The notes under the pieces: model-generated | The model's database searches: none | Told to the model about the DNA's origin: nothing | Seen by the model: only the letters and a program-made list of their open reading frames with translations | Position numbers and translations under genes: made by a program | Shown here: positions 15,243 to 24,179 of the stretch, one piece after another | Layout: each line of letters begins with the position of its first letter | How positions within the stretch are numbered: position 1 is the stretch's first letter | NCBI RefSeq assembly: GCF_000337915.1 | Contig: NZ_AOJE01000059.1 | Location: 1-62,969 of the forward strand | Source of the DNA: Halorubrum saccharovorum DSM 1137 | GTDB taxonomy: Archaea; Halobacteriota; Halobacteria; Halobacteriales; Haloferacaceae | Length of the DNA stretch: 62,969 nucleotides | Direction: 5' to 3'

Positions 15243-16021
15243 CCGCGCTCCGCGGGGCGATCGGCTTCCTCACTCGGATCCCGATCGGTCGCGACGAGGC
15301 GGCGTGGGGGGCGTTCGCGCGCTCGCCGTGGACGTTCCCGGTCGTCGGGTACCTCGTCGGCGGGCTGGTCGCTGCCCCGCTGCTGCTCGCCTCGCCCCCG
15401 GCGTCGGTCCCCTCCCCAACGGCCGCGCTCGGGTTCGTCCTCGCCGTCTACGCCGTCACCGGGATCGGTCACCTCGACGGCGTGGCCGACCTCGGCGACG
15501 CGGCCGCCGTTCACGGGGACCGCGAGGAGCGCCGGCGCGTGCTGAAGGACTCCCGACTCGGTGTCGGCGGGACCGTCGCGCTCGCGTTGGTCGTGCTCGG
15601 GCTGGCGACCGCCGCGCTCGCGGTGGTCGAGGTCGCGGCGACCGCGGGGAGCGGCGGCGTCTCCCTCGCCGCGCTCGGGATCGTCGTCGCCGCGGAGGTC
15701 GGCGCGAAGGCCGCGACCGCGGCGCTCGTCTGCGTCGGCGACGCGCCCCACGAGGGGCTCGGCTCGGCGCTCACCGACGAGTCAGCTCCCGGCTCGGCGC
15801 TCCCCGTCATCGCGCTGGCAGCGCCTGCCGCGCTGCTCGCGTGGCCGCGGGTGCTTCCCGGCGTCGCGGCGCTCCTCGCCGCGCTGGCGACGGCGGCGCT
15901 CGTCGCGCGGTGGGCCCGACGCCGGCTCGGCGGGATCTCCGGCGACGCGCTCGGTGCGACCACCGAGATCGCGCGGGTCGCCGCGCTGCACGCGGGGGTG
16001 ATCGCGTGGACGCGCTTCTGA
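15233..16021 (+). CDS. cobS: Adenosylcobinamide-GDP ribazoletransferase (cobalamin synthase) CobS
   Basis: 262 residues, rich in transmembrane segments, with the CobS hallmark GHLDGVADLGDAAAVHGDREERRRVLKDS divided over the first cytosolic loop (here near residues 80-108). It joins the alpha-riboside phosphate from CobT to AdoCbi-GDP from CobY at the membrane. The start ATG lies inside the end of cbiB, and its last 16 bases overlap the start of cobY, which indicates tight coupling. Confidence 0.9.
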   Translation: MVLTALRGAIGFLTRIPIGRDEAAWGAFARSPWTFPVVGYLVGGLVAAPLLLASPPASVPSPTAALGFVLAVYAVTGIGHLDGVADLGDAAAVHGDREERRRVLKDSRLGVGGTVALALVVLGLATAALAVVEVAATAGSGGVSLAALGIVVAAEVGAKAATAALVCVGDAPHEGLGSALTDESAPGSALPVIALAAPAALLAWPRVLPGVAALLAALATAALVARWARRRLGGISGDALGATTEIARVAALHAGVIAWTRF

Positions 16022-16695
16022 TGTGCGGCGGCCGCGGCACCCGCCTCGGCGGCGGGACGGAGAAGCCGCTCCGCGAGGTCGCGGGCCGGCCGATGGTCGA
16101 CCGCGTGCTCGACGCGCTCGCCGAGAGCCGGGTCGAGACGATCCACGCGGTCGTCTCCCCGCACGCGACGCGGACGCGAGCACACCTCGCGGCGCGAGCG
16201 AGCGAGTCGGCGTCGCCGTCGGTCGTCGAGGCGCCCGGAAACGGCTACGTCGCCGACCTGCAGCACGCGATGGAGGCGATCGGCGCGGACGGGCGACCTC
16301 GCTTGACCGTCGCCGCCGATCTCCCGCTGCTCGACGGCGCGGCGGTGAACGCGGTCCTCGACGCGGCCCGCGCCGTCGACGGCGACTCGCTCACCGTCTG
16401 CGTGCCCGCGGCCCGCAAGCGCGAACTCGGCGTCAGCGCGGACGCGACGACCGAGATCGACGGCCGCGAGGTCGTCCCCGCCGGGATCAACGTCGTCGGC
16501 GGCCGGGCGGGCGACGGCGGGAACGGCACGGGGGACGACGCTGACGGCTCCGCGGACGACGCGGACGACGCCGGCGAGGGCGCGGTCCACCTCACCGACG
16601 ACGCCCGAATCGCCGTCAACGTCAACTACCCGTCGGACGTGCGGACCGCAGAGCGACTGCTGGCGGACGATTCAACACACCACACCGACCGATGA
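16006..16695 (+). CDS. cobY: NTP:adenosylcobinamide-phosphate guanylyltransferase CobY (archaeal)
   Basis: 229 residues from a GTG start (VDALLMCGGRGTRLGGGTEKP). The GGRGTRLG...EKPL nucleotide motif, AADLPLLDG metal-binding strand and GINVVGG segment match the MobA-like CobY family. This family replaces bacterial CobU in archaea, converting AdoCbi-phosphate to AdoCbi-GDP. A ~30-residue Gly/Asp/Ala-rich insertion (about 168-195) interrupts the C-terminal part. The start overlaps cobS by 16 bases and the stop overlaps cobD (ATGA). Confidence 0.88.
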   Translation: MDALLMCGGRGTRLGGGTEKPLREVAGRPMVDRVLDALAESRVETIHAVVSPHATRTRAHLAARASESASPSVVEAPGNGYVADLQHAMEAIGADGRPRLTVAADLPLLDGAAVNAVLDAARAVDGDSLTVCVPAARKRELGVSADATTEIDGREVVPAGINVVGGRAGDGGNGTGDDADGSADDADDAGEGAVHLTDDARIAVNVNYPSDVRTAERLLADDSTHHTDR

Positions 16696-17765
16696 ACCTC
16701 GACACCGCGCTCGGCCTCGACCGCGAACCGCACGGCAGCAGCGACGACCCCGACCTGCTCGACTTCTCGGCGAACACCAACCCCGAGGTCCCGCCGGGCG
16801 TCGAGGAGGTGTACCGCGAGGCGTTCGCCGACGCGCGGTCGTACCCCGCGGAGCCGCCGGCGGCGTTCCGCGAGGCCGCAGCCGACTACGTCGACTGCGA
16901 CCCCGAGGCGGTCGTGCCGACGCCGGGCGGGCTCGCCGCGATCAGGCTCACGATCGGGCTCGCGGTCGACGCGGGGGACACCGCCCTGCTCCCGGCGCCG
17001 AGCTTCGGCGAGTACGCCCGGGAGGTGCGACTGCAGGGCGGCGAGCCCGCCTTCGTCCCGGCCGACGCGGTCCTCGACGCCGACCCGGCAGACCACGCGC
17101 TCGCGGTCGTCTGCGCCCCGAACAACCCCACGGGGACCGACTACGAGCGGGCCGCACTGGAGCGGTTCGCGGCGCGGTGCCGCGCGGCCGACACCCCTCT
17201 GCTCGTCGACGAGGCGTTCCGCGGGTTCACCGACCGCCCCTCGATCGCGGGGACCGAGGGCGTCGTCGTCGCGCGGTCGCTGACGAAGCTGTTCGGGCTC
17301 CCCGGGATCCGGACGGGGTTCGCGGTCGCGACGGGCGAATTCGGCGCGGCGCTGGAGCGCGCCCGTCGCCCGTGGAACGCGAGCGTCCCGGCGCTTACGA
17401 CCGGCGCGTACTGCATGCGACAAGACGCGTTCGTCCGAGAGACCCGCGAGCGCGTCCGAGCGGAGCGGTCGCGGATGGCGACGGCCCTCGCAGAGCGGTA
17501 CGACGTGGTCCCCTCCGAGGCGCCGTTCCTGCTGCTCGACGTGGGAGAGGCGGCGGGCGGCCGCTCCGTCGAGCGGGTGGTCGCGGACGCCCGGGACCGC
17601 GGCGTCGCGGTCCGGGACGCGACCACCTTCCGCGGGCTCGACTCGCACGTCCGGGTGGCGGTGCGCCGGCCCGCCGAGAACGACCGCCTGCTCGCGGCGC
17701 TGGGCGTGAGGGACGGCGCGAGGGGTGACGCGGGGGCGACCGACGCGGGGAACGACGATGTTTGA
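16692..17765 (+). CDS. cobD: L-threonine-O-3-phosphate decarboxylase CobD (HisC-like PLP enzyme)
   Basis: 357 residues of the fold-type I aminotransferase family. The opening LLDFSANTNPEVPPGV is the substrate loop, CAPNNPTG is the conserved Asn-Pro turn, and SLTKLFGLPGIRTGF carries the PLP-binding Lys near residue 200. A HisC assignment is possible on fold alone, but the position between cobY and cbiZ in a cobamide operon supports threonine-phosphate decarboxylation, giving the aminopropanol phosphate used by CbiB. A short Gly/Ala/Asp tail overlaps cbiZ by eight bases. Confidence 0.85.
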   Translation: MNLDTALGLDREPHGSSDDPDLLDFSANTNPEVPPGVEEVYREAFADARSYPAEPPAAFREAAADYVDCDPEAVVPTPGGLAAIRLTIGLAVDAGDTALLPAPSFGEYAREVRLQGGEPAFVPADAVLDADPADHALAVVCAPNNPTGTDYERAALERFAARCRAADTPLLVDEAFRGFTDRPSIAGTEGVVVARSLTKLFGLPGIRTGFAVATGEFGAALERARRPWNASVPALTTGAYCMRQDAFVRETRERVRAERSRMATALAERYDVVPSEAPFLLLDVGEAAGGRSVERVVADARDRGVAVRDATTFRGLDSHVRVAVRRPAENDRLLAALGVRDGARGDAGATDAGNDDV

Positions 17766-18510
17766 CGCCACGGTGCGCGAGGGCGTGCTCCGCCTGCGCC
17801 GCCCCGAGACGCGCTGGCTCTCGACCGGCTGGGACGGGGGACGATCGCGGGGCGGAACCGCCTACAACGTCTCGGTGCCGGAGGGATTCGACCGGACCGA
17901 CCTCGGCGCGTACCGGGAGGAGCGGCTGGCGCGGGCGGGGTTCGCCGACGACGGAGACCCGCCGACCCTGTTCACCGGCGTCTCGATGGCCCACGCCCGC
18001 GGCGCGCGCCGCGGCCCGGTCGTCGCGTACGCGACCGCCGGCCTGTCGAATCCGGCGATGCTACCGGTGGATCCGACGGGAACGGCGAACGACGACGCCG
18101 GCTCCTCCGAGCCTGACGCCGAGGCGCCGGTCGAGGCGCCGACCGGAGAGCCGGCTCGGCGACCCGGCACGGTCAACCTGATCCTCGGGACGACCCGCCG
18201 GCTCGCGGACGGCGCGGCGGCGAACCTCGTCGCGGTCGCGGCCGAGGCGAAGGCGGCGACGCTGCTCGCGACGGCGGGCGTGCCGGGGACGACGAGCGAC
18301 GCCGTGGTCGTCGGCGACGACCCGACCGGGGAGCCGGCGGCGTTCTCGGGCAGCGCCACCCCGGTCGGCGCGGCGGCCCGCGTCTGCGTCCGGGACGCGG
18401 TCCGCGCGAGCCTGCGGTCGCGGTACCCGGACGGCGAGTACCCCGGCCCGACGGCCGACGCCGAACACGGCGTCGTCGCCGACGATCGGGCGGAGGTTTT
18501 TGAGCTATGA
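17758..18510 (+). CDS. cbiZ: Adenosylcobinamide amidohydrolase CbiZ
   Basis: 250 residues of the CbiZ family. Visible features are the start LSTGWDGGRSRGGTAYNVSV, the VSMAHAR strand, the TAGLSNPAML turn and the C-terminal KAATLLATAGVPGTTSDAVV block. CbiZ cleaves the aminopropanol arm from adenosylcobinamide to give adenosylcobyric acid, letting archaea re-enter the pathway at CbiB. A ~30-residue Ala/Glu/Pro-rich insertion sits near residues 105-138. It starts inside the end of cobD and its stop overlaps cobA (ATGA). The upstream ATG at 17725 is rejected because it lies deeper inside cobD. Confidence 0.88.
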   Translation: MFDATVREGVLRLRRPETRWLSTGWDGGRSRGGTAYNVSVPEGFDRTDLGAYREERLARAGFADDGDPPTLFTGVSMAHARGARRGPVVAYATAGLSNPAMLPVDPTGTANDDAGSSEPDAEAPVEAPTGEPARRPGTVNLILGTTRRLADGAAANLVAVAAEAKAATLLATAGVPGTTSDAVVVGDDPTGEPAAFSGSATPVGAAARVCVRDAVRASLRSRYPDGEYPGPTADAEHGVVADDRAEVFEL

Positions 18511-19247
18511 CACACGACGACACTGACACCGACGGCGACGAAGACGCACCGACGGACGAAGTATCGGCCGAAAGCGGCGAGAACACGGCCGCCCGCACTC
18601 CCGGCGGTGGCGCCGCCCCCGAACCGGAGCCGATCGAGTCGGCCGCGCCCGAGGAGTTCGGGCTCGTGCAGGCGTGGTGGGGCGACGGCAAGGGGAAGAC
18701 CACGGCCGCGATGGGGATGGGGTTCCGGGCCGCGGGCCACGGCTACCGCGTCCACATGCTCCAGTTCATGAAGGGCGGCGCCGACAGCGTCGAGGGCGTC
18801 AGGGGGGAGTACAACGCAATCGCCGCCATGCCGGGCTTCTCCTACGAGAACGCCGGGCACTACGGCTGGCACGGCCTCCTCGACGGCTCCGCGGACGACG
18901 AGCACGAGGCGAAGGCGAGCGCGGCGTTCGAGCGCGCGGAGGAACTCGTCGCGGGCGCCGCCGACGCGGACCTGACCGAACCCCTCCCGCTCGACGGCGA
19001 CCCCGACGAGGGGGTCCACATGCTGATCTTGGACGAAGTGCTGTACGCCGCCGACCGCGGGCTCGTCGACCCCGAGGCGATCGTCGCGCTCGCGGCGTCG
19101 AAGCCCGAGAACCTCGAACTCGTCCTCACCGGGAGCCACGACGAGCCCGACTACCTCGACGGCGTCGCCGACCTGATCACGAACGTCCGGAAGGATGCCC
19201 ACCCGTTCGACGCGGGCCACCGCGCCCGGCGGGGGACGGAGTACTGA
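18507..19247 (+). CDS. cobA: Corrinoid ATP:cob(I)alamin adenosyltransferase CobA/CobO
   Basis: 246 residues. The P-loop [20 protein letters not shown] (near residues 58-77) and the [14 protein letters not shown] strand identify the BtuR/CobO/CobA family, which adds the upper adenosyl ligand to cob(I)yrinic acid diamide or cobinamide. The first ~48 residues are an acidic, Pro/Ala/Glu-rich extension absent from the usual ~200-residue enzymes. The central region has an [15 protein letters not shown]-type loop. It is the last of the run of overlapping genes; a 22-base gap separates it from cbiP. Confidence 0.9.
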   Translation: MTHDDTDTDGDEDAPTDEVSAESGENTAARTPGGGAAPEPEPIESAAPEEFGLVQAWWGDGKGKTTAAMGMGFRAAGHGYRVHMLQFMKGGADSVEGVRGEYNAIAAMPGFSYENAGHYGWHGLLDGSADDEHEAKASAAFERAEELVAGAADADLTEPLPLDGDPDEGVHMLILDEVLYAADRGLVDPEAIVALAASKPENLELVLTGSHDEPDYLDGVADLITNVRKDAHPFDAGHRARRGTEY

Positions 19248-19269
19248 GCGTGCCCCGAGGGTGCCCCCC

Positions 19270-20853
19270 GTGACCGACACCGACGCCGACACCGTCCTGA
19301 TCGCCGGCACCGCGAGCCACGTCGGCAAGAGCACGCTCGCGGCCGGGCTCTGTCGGCTGCTCGCGCGCCGGGGCGTCTCGGTCGCGCCGTTCAAGGCGCA
19401 GAACATGAGCAACAACGCCCGCGTCGCGCTCGCGCCCGACGGCGAGTGGGGCGAGATCGGCGTCTCCCAGCACGTGCAGGCGCGCGCCGCCGAGGTCCCG
19501 GCGACGACCGACATGAACCCCGTCCTGCTCAAGCCGCGCGGCGACGGCGAGAGCCAGCTGGTGATCGACGGCGCGGCGGACGACCACGTCGCGGCCGGCG
19601 AGTACTACGAGTCGCACTGGGACCGGGCGCGTGACGCGGCGGTCGCGGCCCACCGCCGGCTGGCGGGCGACTACGACGTGGTCGTCGCGGAGGGGGCGGG
19701 GAGCATCGCCGAGATCAACCTCCACGACCGCGACCTCGCGAACGTCGAGTGCGCGCGCTTCGCCGACGCCGCGATCCTGATCGCGGTCGACATCGAGCGC
19801 GGCGGCGCCTTCGCGAGCCTCTACGGCACCCTCGAACTCCTCCCCGACGACGTGCGCGACCGCGTCGCCGGCGCGGTCATCACCAAGTTCCGCGGCGACG
19901 GCTCCCTCCTCGAGCCCGGTGTCGCGGAGATCGAGGAACGGACGGGGGTTCCGATCGTCGGCGTCGTCCCCCACGACGACCCCGGGCTCCCGGCGGAGGA
20001 CAGCCTCTCGCTGCCGGACGCGGCGGAAACCGGCGGCGGAGGCGCGGGCGGCGGGGGCCCCGGGCGCGGCGGAGCCGTCCTCGGTGCGGACGACGGCGTC
20101 CCCGAGGAGTCCGCGGTCCGGGTCGCGGTCCCGCGGCTCCCGCGCATCTCGAACTTCACCGACCTGGAGCCGCTCGCTCGCGAACCGGGCGTCCGGGTGG
20201 CGTACGTCCCGCTCGACGCCTCCGCTGCTTCCCCCCTCGCCGACGCCGACGCGGTCGTCCTCCCCGGCTCGAAGAACACGGTCGACGACCTGCTCGCGCT
20301 GCGCGAGGTGGGCCTCGACGACGCGATCCGCCGCTTCCAGGGACCGATCGCCGGGATCTGCGGCGGCTACCAGATCCTCGGCGAGCGGATCACGGGCGCG
20401 GACATCGAGGGAACCGGTGGGGTGACCGAGGTCGAGGGCGTCGGCGTGCTCCCGGTCGAGACCCGCTTCTCGCCCGAGAAGCGCGTCGAGCGCGTGACCC
20501 GGTCCGTCGAGGGCGTCGGCCCGCTGACGGGTGCGGACGGGAGCGCGTCCGGCTACGAGATCCACATGGGTCGGTCGTCGCCGATCGGAGAGGTCCCCCG
20601 GCCGCTGGGTCCGGAGAGCGCGGCGACGGACCGCGCGCTCGGGACCTACCTCCACGGGCTCTTCGAGAACGAGGCGGTCCGCGACGCCTTCGCGGCGACC
20701 GTCTTCGAGGCGGCGGGCGCGTCGAGGCCCACGGAACCGTCTCAGTCGGACGAAAGCGCGCCGGACGACGGTCGGTCTCCCTACGACCGCGCCGCCGACC
20801 TCGTCGCCGAGCACGTCGACCTCGCGGCCGCGGGGCTCGACGGCTTTGGGTGA
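19270..20853 (+). CDS. cbiP: Adenosylcobyric acid synthase CbiP (CobQ)
   Basis: 527 residues from a GTG at 19270. The N-terminal domain has the P-loop [10 protein letters not shown], the [10 protein letters not shown] signature and the [11 protein letters not shown] strand. The C-terminal triad amidotransferase-like domain has [12 protein letters not shown] near residue 360 and YEIHMGRS. It amidates the b, d, e and g side chains to make adenosylcobyric acid. A Gly-rich linker of ~30 residues (about 258-285) precedes the conserved [14 protein letters not shown]. Earlier in-frame starts lie inside cobA and are less likely. It closes the cobamide operon. Confidence 0.92.
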   Translation: MTDTDADTVLIAGTASHVGKSTLAAGLCRLLARRGVSVAPFKAQNMSNNARVALAPDGEWGEIGVSQHVQARAAEVPATTDMNPVLLKPRGDGESQLVIDGAADDHVAAGEYYESHWDRARDAAVAAHRRLAGDYDVVVAEGAGSIAEINLHDRDLANVECARFADAAILIAVDIERGGAFASLYGTLELLPDDVRDRVAGAVITKFRGDGSLLEPGVAEIEERTGVPIVGVVPHDDPGLPAEDSLSLPDAAETGGGGAGGGGPGRGGAVLGADDGVPEESAVRVAVPRLPRISNFTDLEPLAREPGVRVAYVPLDASAASPLADADAVVLPGSKNTVDDLLALREVGLDDAIRRFQGPIAGICGGYQILGERITGADIEGTGGVTEVEGVGVLPVETRFSPEKRVERVTRSVEGVGPLTGADGSASGYEIHMGRSSPIGEVPRPLGPESAATDRALGTYLHGLFENEAVRDAFAATVFEAAGASRPTEPSQSDESAPDDGRSPYDRAADLVAEHVDLAAAGLDGFG

Positions 20854-20952
20854 CCGGGCCGGACCGCGGCGATCGAACGCGCGGTCCGACCGCGGCGGGG
20901 TCGCGACCGGACGGTCGGTATCTATTTTTTCCGCGAGACCCTTGCGCCGCGT

Positions 20953-21141
20953 ATGGTCTCCCGCGAGAACGCGGTCATCGGGACGTGTATCGCCCTCACG
21001 GTCGCCCTCGCCCTCGTCGTCGAATCGCTGAACCTTGCGTACCCGGGATGGGTGCCCCTCGCGCTGTTCCTCGGCGGCGGGGTCGTCGTGCCGCTGGCGA
21101 TAAACGGGGCGCTCGATCGGCGCGAGGCGGCGGCGGAGTAG
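20953..21141 (+). CDS. Small membrane protein, function unknown
   Basis: 62 residues (MVSRENAVIGTCIALTVALA and on) with two predicted transmembrane segments at about 7-27 and 32-51 and a short charged C-terminus (DRREAAAE). A short T-run (TATTTTTTCC at 20922-20931) lies 22-31 bases before the ATG at a TATA-like distance. Small two-helix proteins of this shape are common in haloarchaea; no function is known to me. Confidence 0.55.
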   Translation: MVSRENAVIGTCIALTVALALVVESLNLAYPGWVPLALFLGGGVVVPLAINGALDRREAAAE

Positions 21142-21215
21142 CCGAGGTCCGTTGGAACCCCGGCGAGGACGTCCGGTCGCGCAACCCCTAAGACGCGAGC
21201 GATGCGACTGATCGT

Positions 21216-21884
21216 ATGAAAATCGCGATACTCGGCGGCACGGGCGACATCGGACAGGGCCTCGCGCTCCGGCTCGCCGCCGACACTCCCCACCAGGTCA
21301 CCATCGGCTCGCGCGACGCGGAGCGGGCGGCGACCAAGGCCGAGGAGTACACCACCGAACTCGACAGCCGCGGCCTCGACGCCGCGGTGACCGGCGCCGA
21401 GAACGAGGCCGCCGCCGCCGCGGCCACGGTCGTCGTGCTCGCGATCCCGCCCTACCACGTCGGCGACACCGTCGAGTCGATCGCCGACGCGCTCGACGAG
21501 GGCGACGTGCTCGTCTCCCCCGCGACCGGCATGAAACGCGACGACGAGGGGTTCCACTACCACAGGCCCGGCGCGGGCTCGGTGACGCGGATCGCGGCGG
21601 ACGCGGCGCCCGACGGAGTCGACGTCGTGGGGGCGTTCCACAACCTCGCGGCCGACCGCCTCGCGAACCTCGACGCCGACCTCGGGATCGACACGCTCGT
21701 GATCGGCGACGACGGGGACGCCAAGCGGACGGTCGTCGACCTCGCCGAGGGGATCGAGGGGCTTCGCGCGCTCGACGCCGGCGGCGTCGCCAACGCCCCG
21801 GAGATCGAGGCGCTCACGCCGCTTCTGATCAACGTCGCCCAGCACAACGACGGGCTCCACGACCTCGGGATCGAGTTCAAGTGA
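21216..21884 (+). CDS. npdG: F420:NADP oxidoreductase (NADPH-dependent F420 reductase)
   Basis: 222 residues. The Rossmann motif ILGGTGDIGQGLALRLA at the start and TIGSRDAERA (Arg/Ser after beta-2, NADP preference) match the archaeal Fno/NpdG family, as do ATGMKRDDEGFHY and GAFHNLAADRL in the centre. The enzyme moves hydride between coenzyme F420 and NADP in the cytoplasm. Length is standard for the family. It stands alone between a small membrane protein and the polyprenyl synthase. Confidence 0.88.
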   Translation: MKIAILGGTGDIGQGLALRLAADTPHQVTIGSRDAERAATKAEEYTTELDSRGLDAAVTGAENEAAAAAATVVVLAIPPYHVGDTVESIADALDEGDVLVSPATGMKRDDEGFHYHRPGAGSVTRIAADAAPDGVDVVGAFHNLAADRLANLDADLGIDTLVIGDDGDAKRTVVDLAEGIEGLRALDAGGVANAPEIEALTPLLINVAQHNDGLHDLGIEFK

Positions 21885-21942
21885 TCCGAGGCCGGCGGTC
21901 GTTCCGTTAGGCCTTTGCGCGACCGGTCCCTCCGGGCGATAG

Positions 21943-22785
21943 ATGGAGTACCTGGAGCGCCGGGTCGCGCTGGTCGAGGACCGGCTGGAGGCCGTCATCG
22001 ACGAGGTCGAGCCCGACGAGCTGTCCGAGGAGGTCGGCCACGTCGTCCTCGCCGGCGGCAAGCGGGTCCGACCCGCCGTGACGATCCTCGCCTGCGAGGC
22101 GTTCGACGGCGACCCCGACGCGGCCGTCGACTTCGCGGCCGGGATCGAGTTCGTCCACAACGCGTCGCTCGTGATCGACGACATCATCGACCGCTCCGAG
22201 GTGCGCCGCGGCACGCCGTCGGCGTGGGCCGAGTACGGCTACGGCCCGGCGATCATCGCCAGCGACGGACTCCTCGGCGAGGCGTTCGCGCTGTTCTCCG
22301 CCGAGCCCCGCGCGATGCGGACTGTCGCCGAGGCGCTCGTCGAGCTCGGGGAGGGCGAGGCCACCGAGCTGGCCGCCCGCCCCACCACCGAGGCCGAGTA
22401 CATGGAGCTCGCGCGCCGGAAGACCGGCGCGTTGTTCCGGGCGGCGGCCGAACTGGGCGCGATCGCCGGCGGCGCCGACCCCGGCGCGGTCGACTCGTTC
22501 GGCGAGTACGCCGAGCGCGTCGGCGTCGCCTTCCAGATGCGCGACGACGTGCTCGACGCGACCGCGGACGCCGACGACCTCGGCAAGCCGACCGGGCAGG
22601 ACGCGGAGATGGACCGCCCCTCGGTCCTGCAGGTCACGTCGCTGTCGCCCGAGGAGATCGACGAGCGCGCCCGCGAGCAGTCCGAACTCGCCTTAGCCGC
22701 GCTGGACGACGCCGACCCGCCGGAGACGGAGGCGATCGAGTACCTCCGCGACCTCGCGGAGTTCGTCGTCGTGCGGGAGCGGTAG
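21943..22785 (+). CDS. Polyprenyl diphosphate synthase family (IdsA-like)
   Basis: 280 residues. The first Asp-rich motif, DDIIDRSEVRRG near residue 78, binds Mg-diphosphate of the allylic substrate. The second, MRDDVLDATADADDLGKP near 199, binds the second metal site. Haloarchaea use such trans-prenyltransferases to make geranylgeranyl (C20) or farnesylgeranyl (C25) diphosphate for lipids, and longer ones for quinones. The protein is somewhat shorter than the ~350-residue IdsA enzymes, so chain length and role are uncertain. It converges on the peptide transporter operon. Confidence 0.85.
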   Translation: MEYLERRVALVEDRLEAVIDEVEPDELSEEVGHVVLAGGKRVRPAVTILACEAFDGDPDAAVDFAAGIEFVHNASLVIDDIIDRSEVRRGTPSAWAEYGYGPAIIASDGLLGEAFALFSAEPRAMRTVAEALVELGEGEATELAARPTTEAEYMELARRKTGALFRAAAELGAIAGGADPGAVDSFGEYAERVGVAFQMRDDVLDATADADDLGKPTGQDAEMDRPSVLQVTSLSPEEIDERAREQSELALAALDDADPPETEAIEYLRDLAEFVVVRER

Positions 22786-22847
22786 GGAACGAGGGCGACT
22801 CGCACCGGTCCCGCTTTTGGTTCGACTCGGCGGAAACGCGCGCGGAG

Positions 22848-24179
22848 CTACCGCGACGACGCCCCGGCCTCCGGAGCCTCGTAGTCCGCTTCCCACTCCT
22901 CGCGGGCCGTCTCCACGTCCTCCGGCTGTTCGTTCAGCAGGCACGCGGAGGGGTGCTCCCCCGCGGGCAACCCGGGATCGATCGCCTCGCAGGGCGACCG
23001 GTACCGCTCTCGCAGCGTCGCCGCGGCGGTCTCGCGGTCGCCGTCGGCGAGCGCGCGGATCGCCTCGCTGACCGTCTCCTCCTCGGCGTCCGGGAGCTCC
23101 GTGTCGAACGCCTCCTCGCGGAGCGAGTCGACGAACGCCTCCCGGTCCTCCCGGTCGGGATCGCCGACCTGTTCCCACCGCAGGTCCACGTCGATGTCGC
23201 CGTTCTCGATCCGGGTCCTGAACTCACTGATCCCGCGGAACGTCGCCTGCGGCAGGTCCAGCCCCGGCGGTTGGATCAGCTCCGGACACCGCGTCCGGAA
23301 CGAACACCCCGAGGGCGGGTTCCGCGGAGAGGGCACGTCGCCGCGGATCGTCTCGACGGTGCGGTCCCGCTCGTCGGTGTCCGCCCGCGGGACCGACTCC
23401 AACAGCGCCTTCGTGTACGGGTGTTTCGGGTCTTCGAATATCTCCTCGGTGGGACCGATCTCGACGATCTCGCCGAGGTACATGACGGCGACCCGGTCGG
23501 AGATGTGGCGCACCACCGAGAGGTCGTGCGCGATGAACAGGTACGTCAGGTCGCGTTCCGCCTGCATGTCGGCCAGCAGGTTCAGCACCTGCGCCTGCAC
23601 GCTCACGTCGAGCGCGGAGACCGGCTCGTCGAGGACGATGAACTCCGGGTCGATGGCGAGCGCGCGGGCGAACCCGATGCGCTGGCGCTGCCCCCCGGAG
23701 AACTCGTGGGGGTACCGGTCGATCTGGTCGGCGGAGAGTCCGACCTCATCAAGGAGGGTCTCGGCGCGCTCGCGGCGCTCCCCGGAGGTTCCCACGCCGT
23801 GTATCGCGAGCGGCTCCGTGATGATCTCGCCGGCGGTCATCCGCGGGTCCAGACTGGAGAACGGGTCCTGGAACATCACCTGCGCCCGCCGCCTGAACGC
23901 GTTCATGTCGGTGCCCGAGAGATCGAAGACGGGATCGCCGTCGAACGTCACGGAGCCGCCGGTGGGCTCGCGGAGGCGCATCAGCGTCTCCGCGAGCGTC
24001 GACTTCCCGCAGCCGGACTCGCCGACGACGCCGAGCGTCTCGCCCTCGCGGACCTCGAAGGAGACGCCGTCGACCGCCCGCACCGCCTCCCGCTCCGCGC
24101 CGGTCAGCCGGTCTAACAGCGTGTCGTTCTCGTAGTAGTACTTCTCGAGGTCGTCGACGGTGACGAGGGGATCAGTCAT
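22848..24179 (-). CDS. dppF: Peptide-type ABC transporter ATP-binding protein (DppF/OppF)
   Basis: 443 residues. Walker A GESGCGKST, signature FSGGQRQRIGFARAL and Walker B FIVLDEPVSALD are intact. The oligopeptide C-terminal domain begins at CSFRTRCPELI. About 120 extra residues follow, with an acidic EEAFDTELPDAEEETVSEAI stretch between the first Cys pair and later Cys residues (SPCEAIDPGL, PSACLL). It is the second nucleotide-binding subunit and last gene of the operon, overlapping dppD by eight bases. Confidence 0.88.
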   Translation of the reverse strand: MTDPLVTVDDLEKYYYENDTLLDRLTGAEREAVRAVDGVSFEVREGETLGVVGESGCGKSTLAETLMRLREPTGGSVTFDGDPVFDLSGTDMNAFRRRAQVMFQDPFSSLDPRMTAGEIITEPLAIHGVGTSGERRERAETLLDEVGLSADQIDRYPHEFSGGQRQRIGFARALAIDPEFIVLDEPVSALDVSVQAQVLNLLADMQAERDLTYLFIAHDLSVVRHISDRVAVMYLGEIVEIGPTEEIFEDPKHPYTKALLESVPRADTDERDRTVETIRGDVPSPRNPPSGCSFRTRCPELIQPPGLDLPQATFRGISEFRTRIENGDIDVDLRWEQVGDPDREDREAFVDSLREEAFDTELPDAEEETVSEAIRALADGDRETAAATLRERYRSPCEAIDPGLPAGEHPSACLLNEQPEDVETAREEWEADYEAPEAGASSR

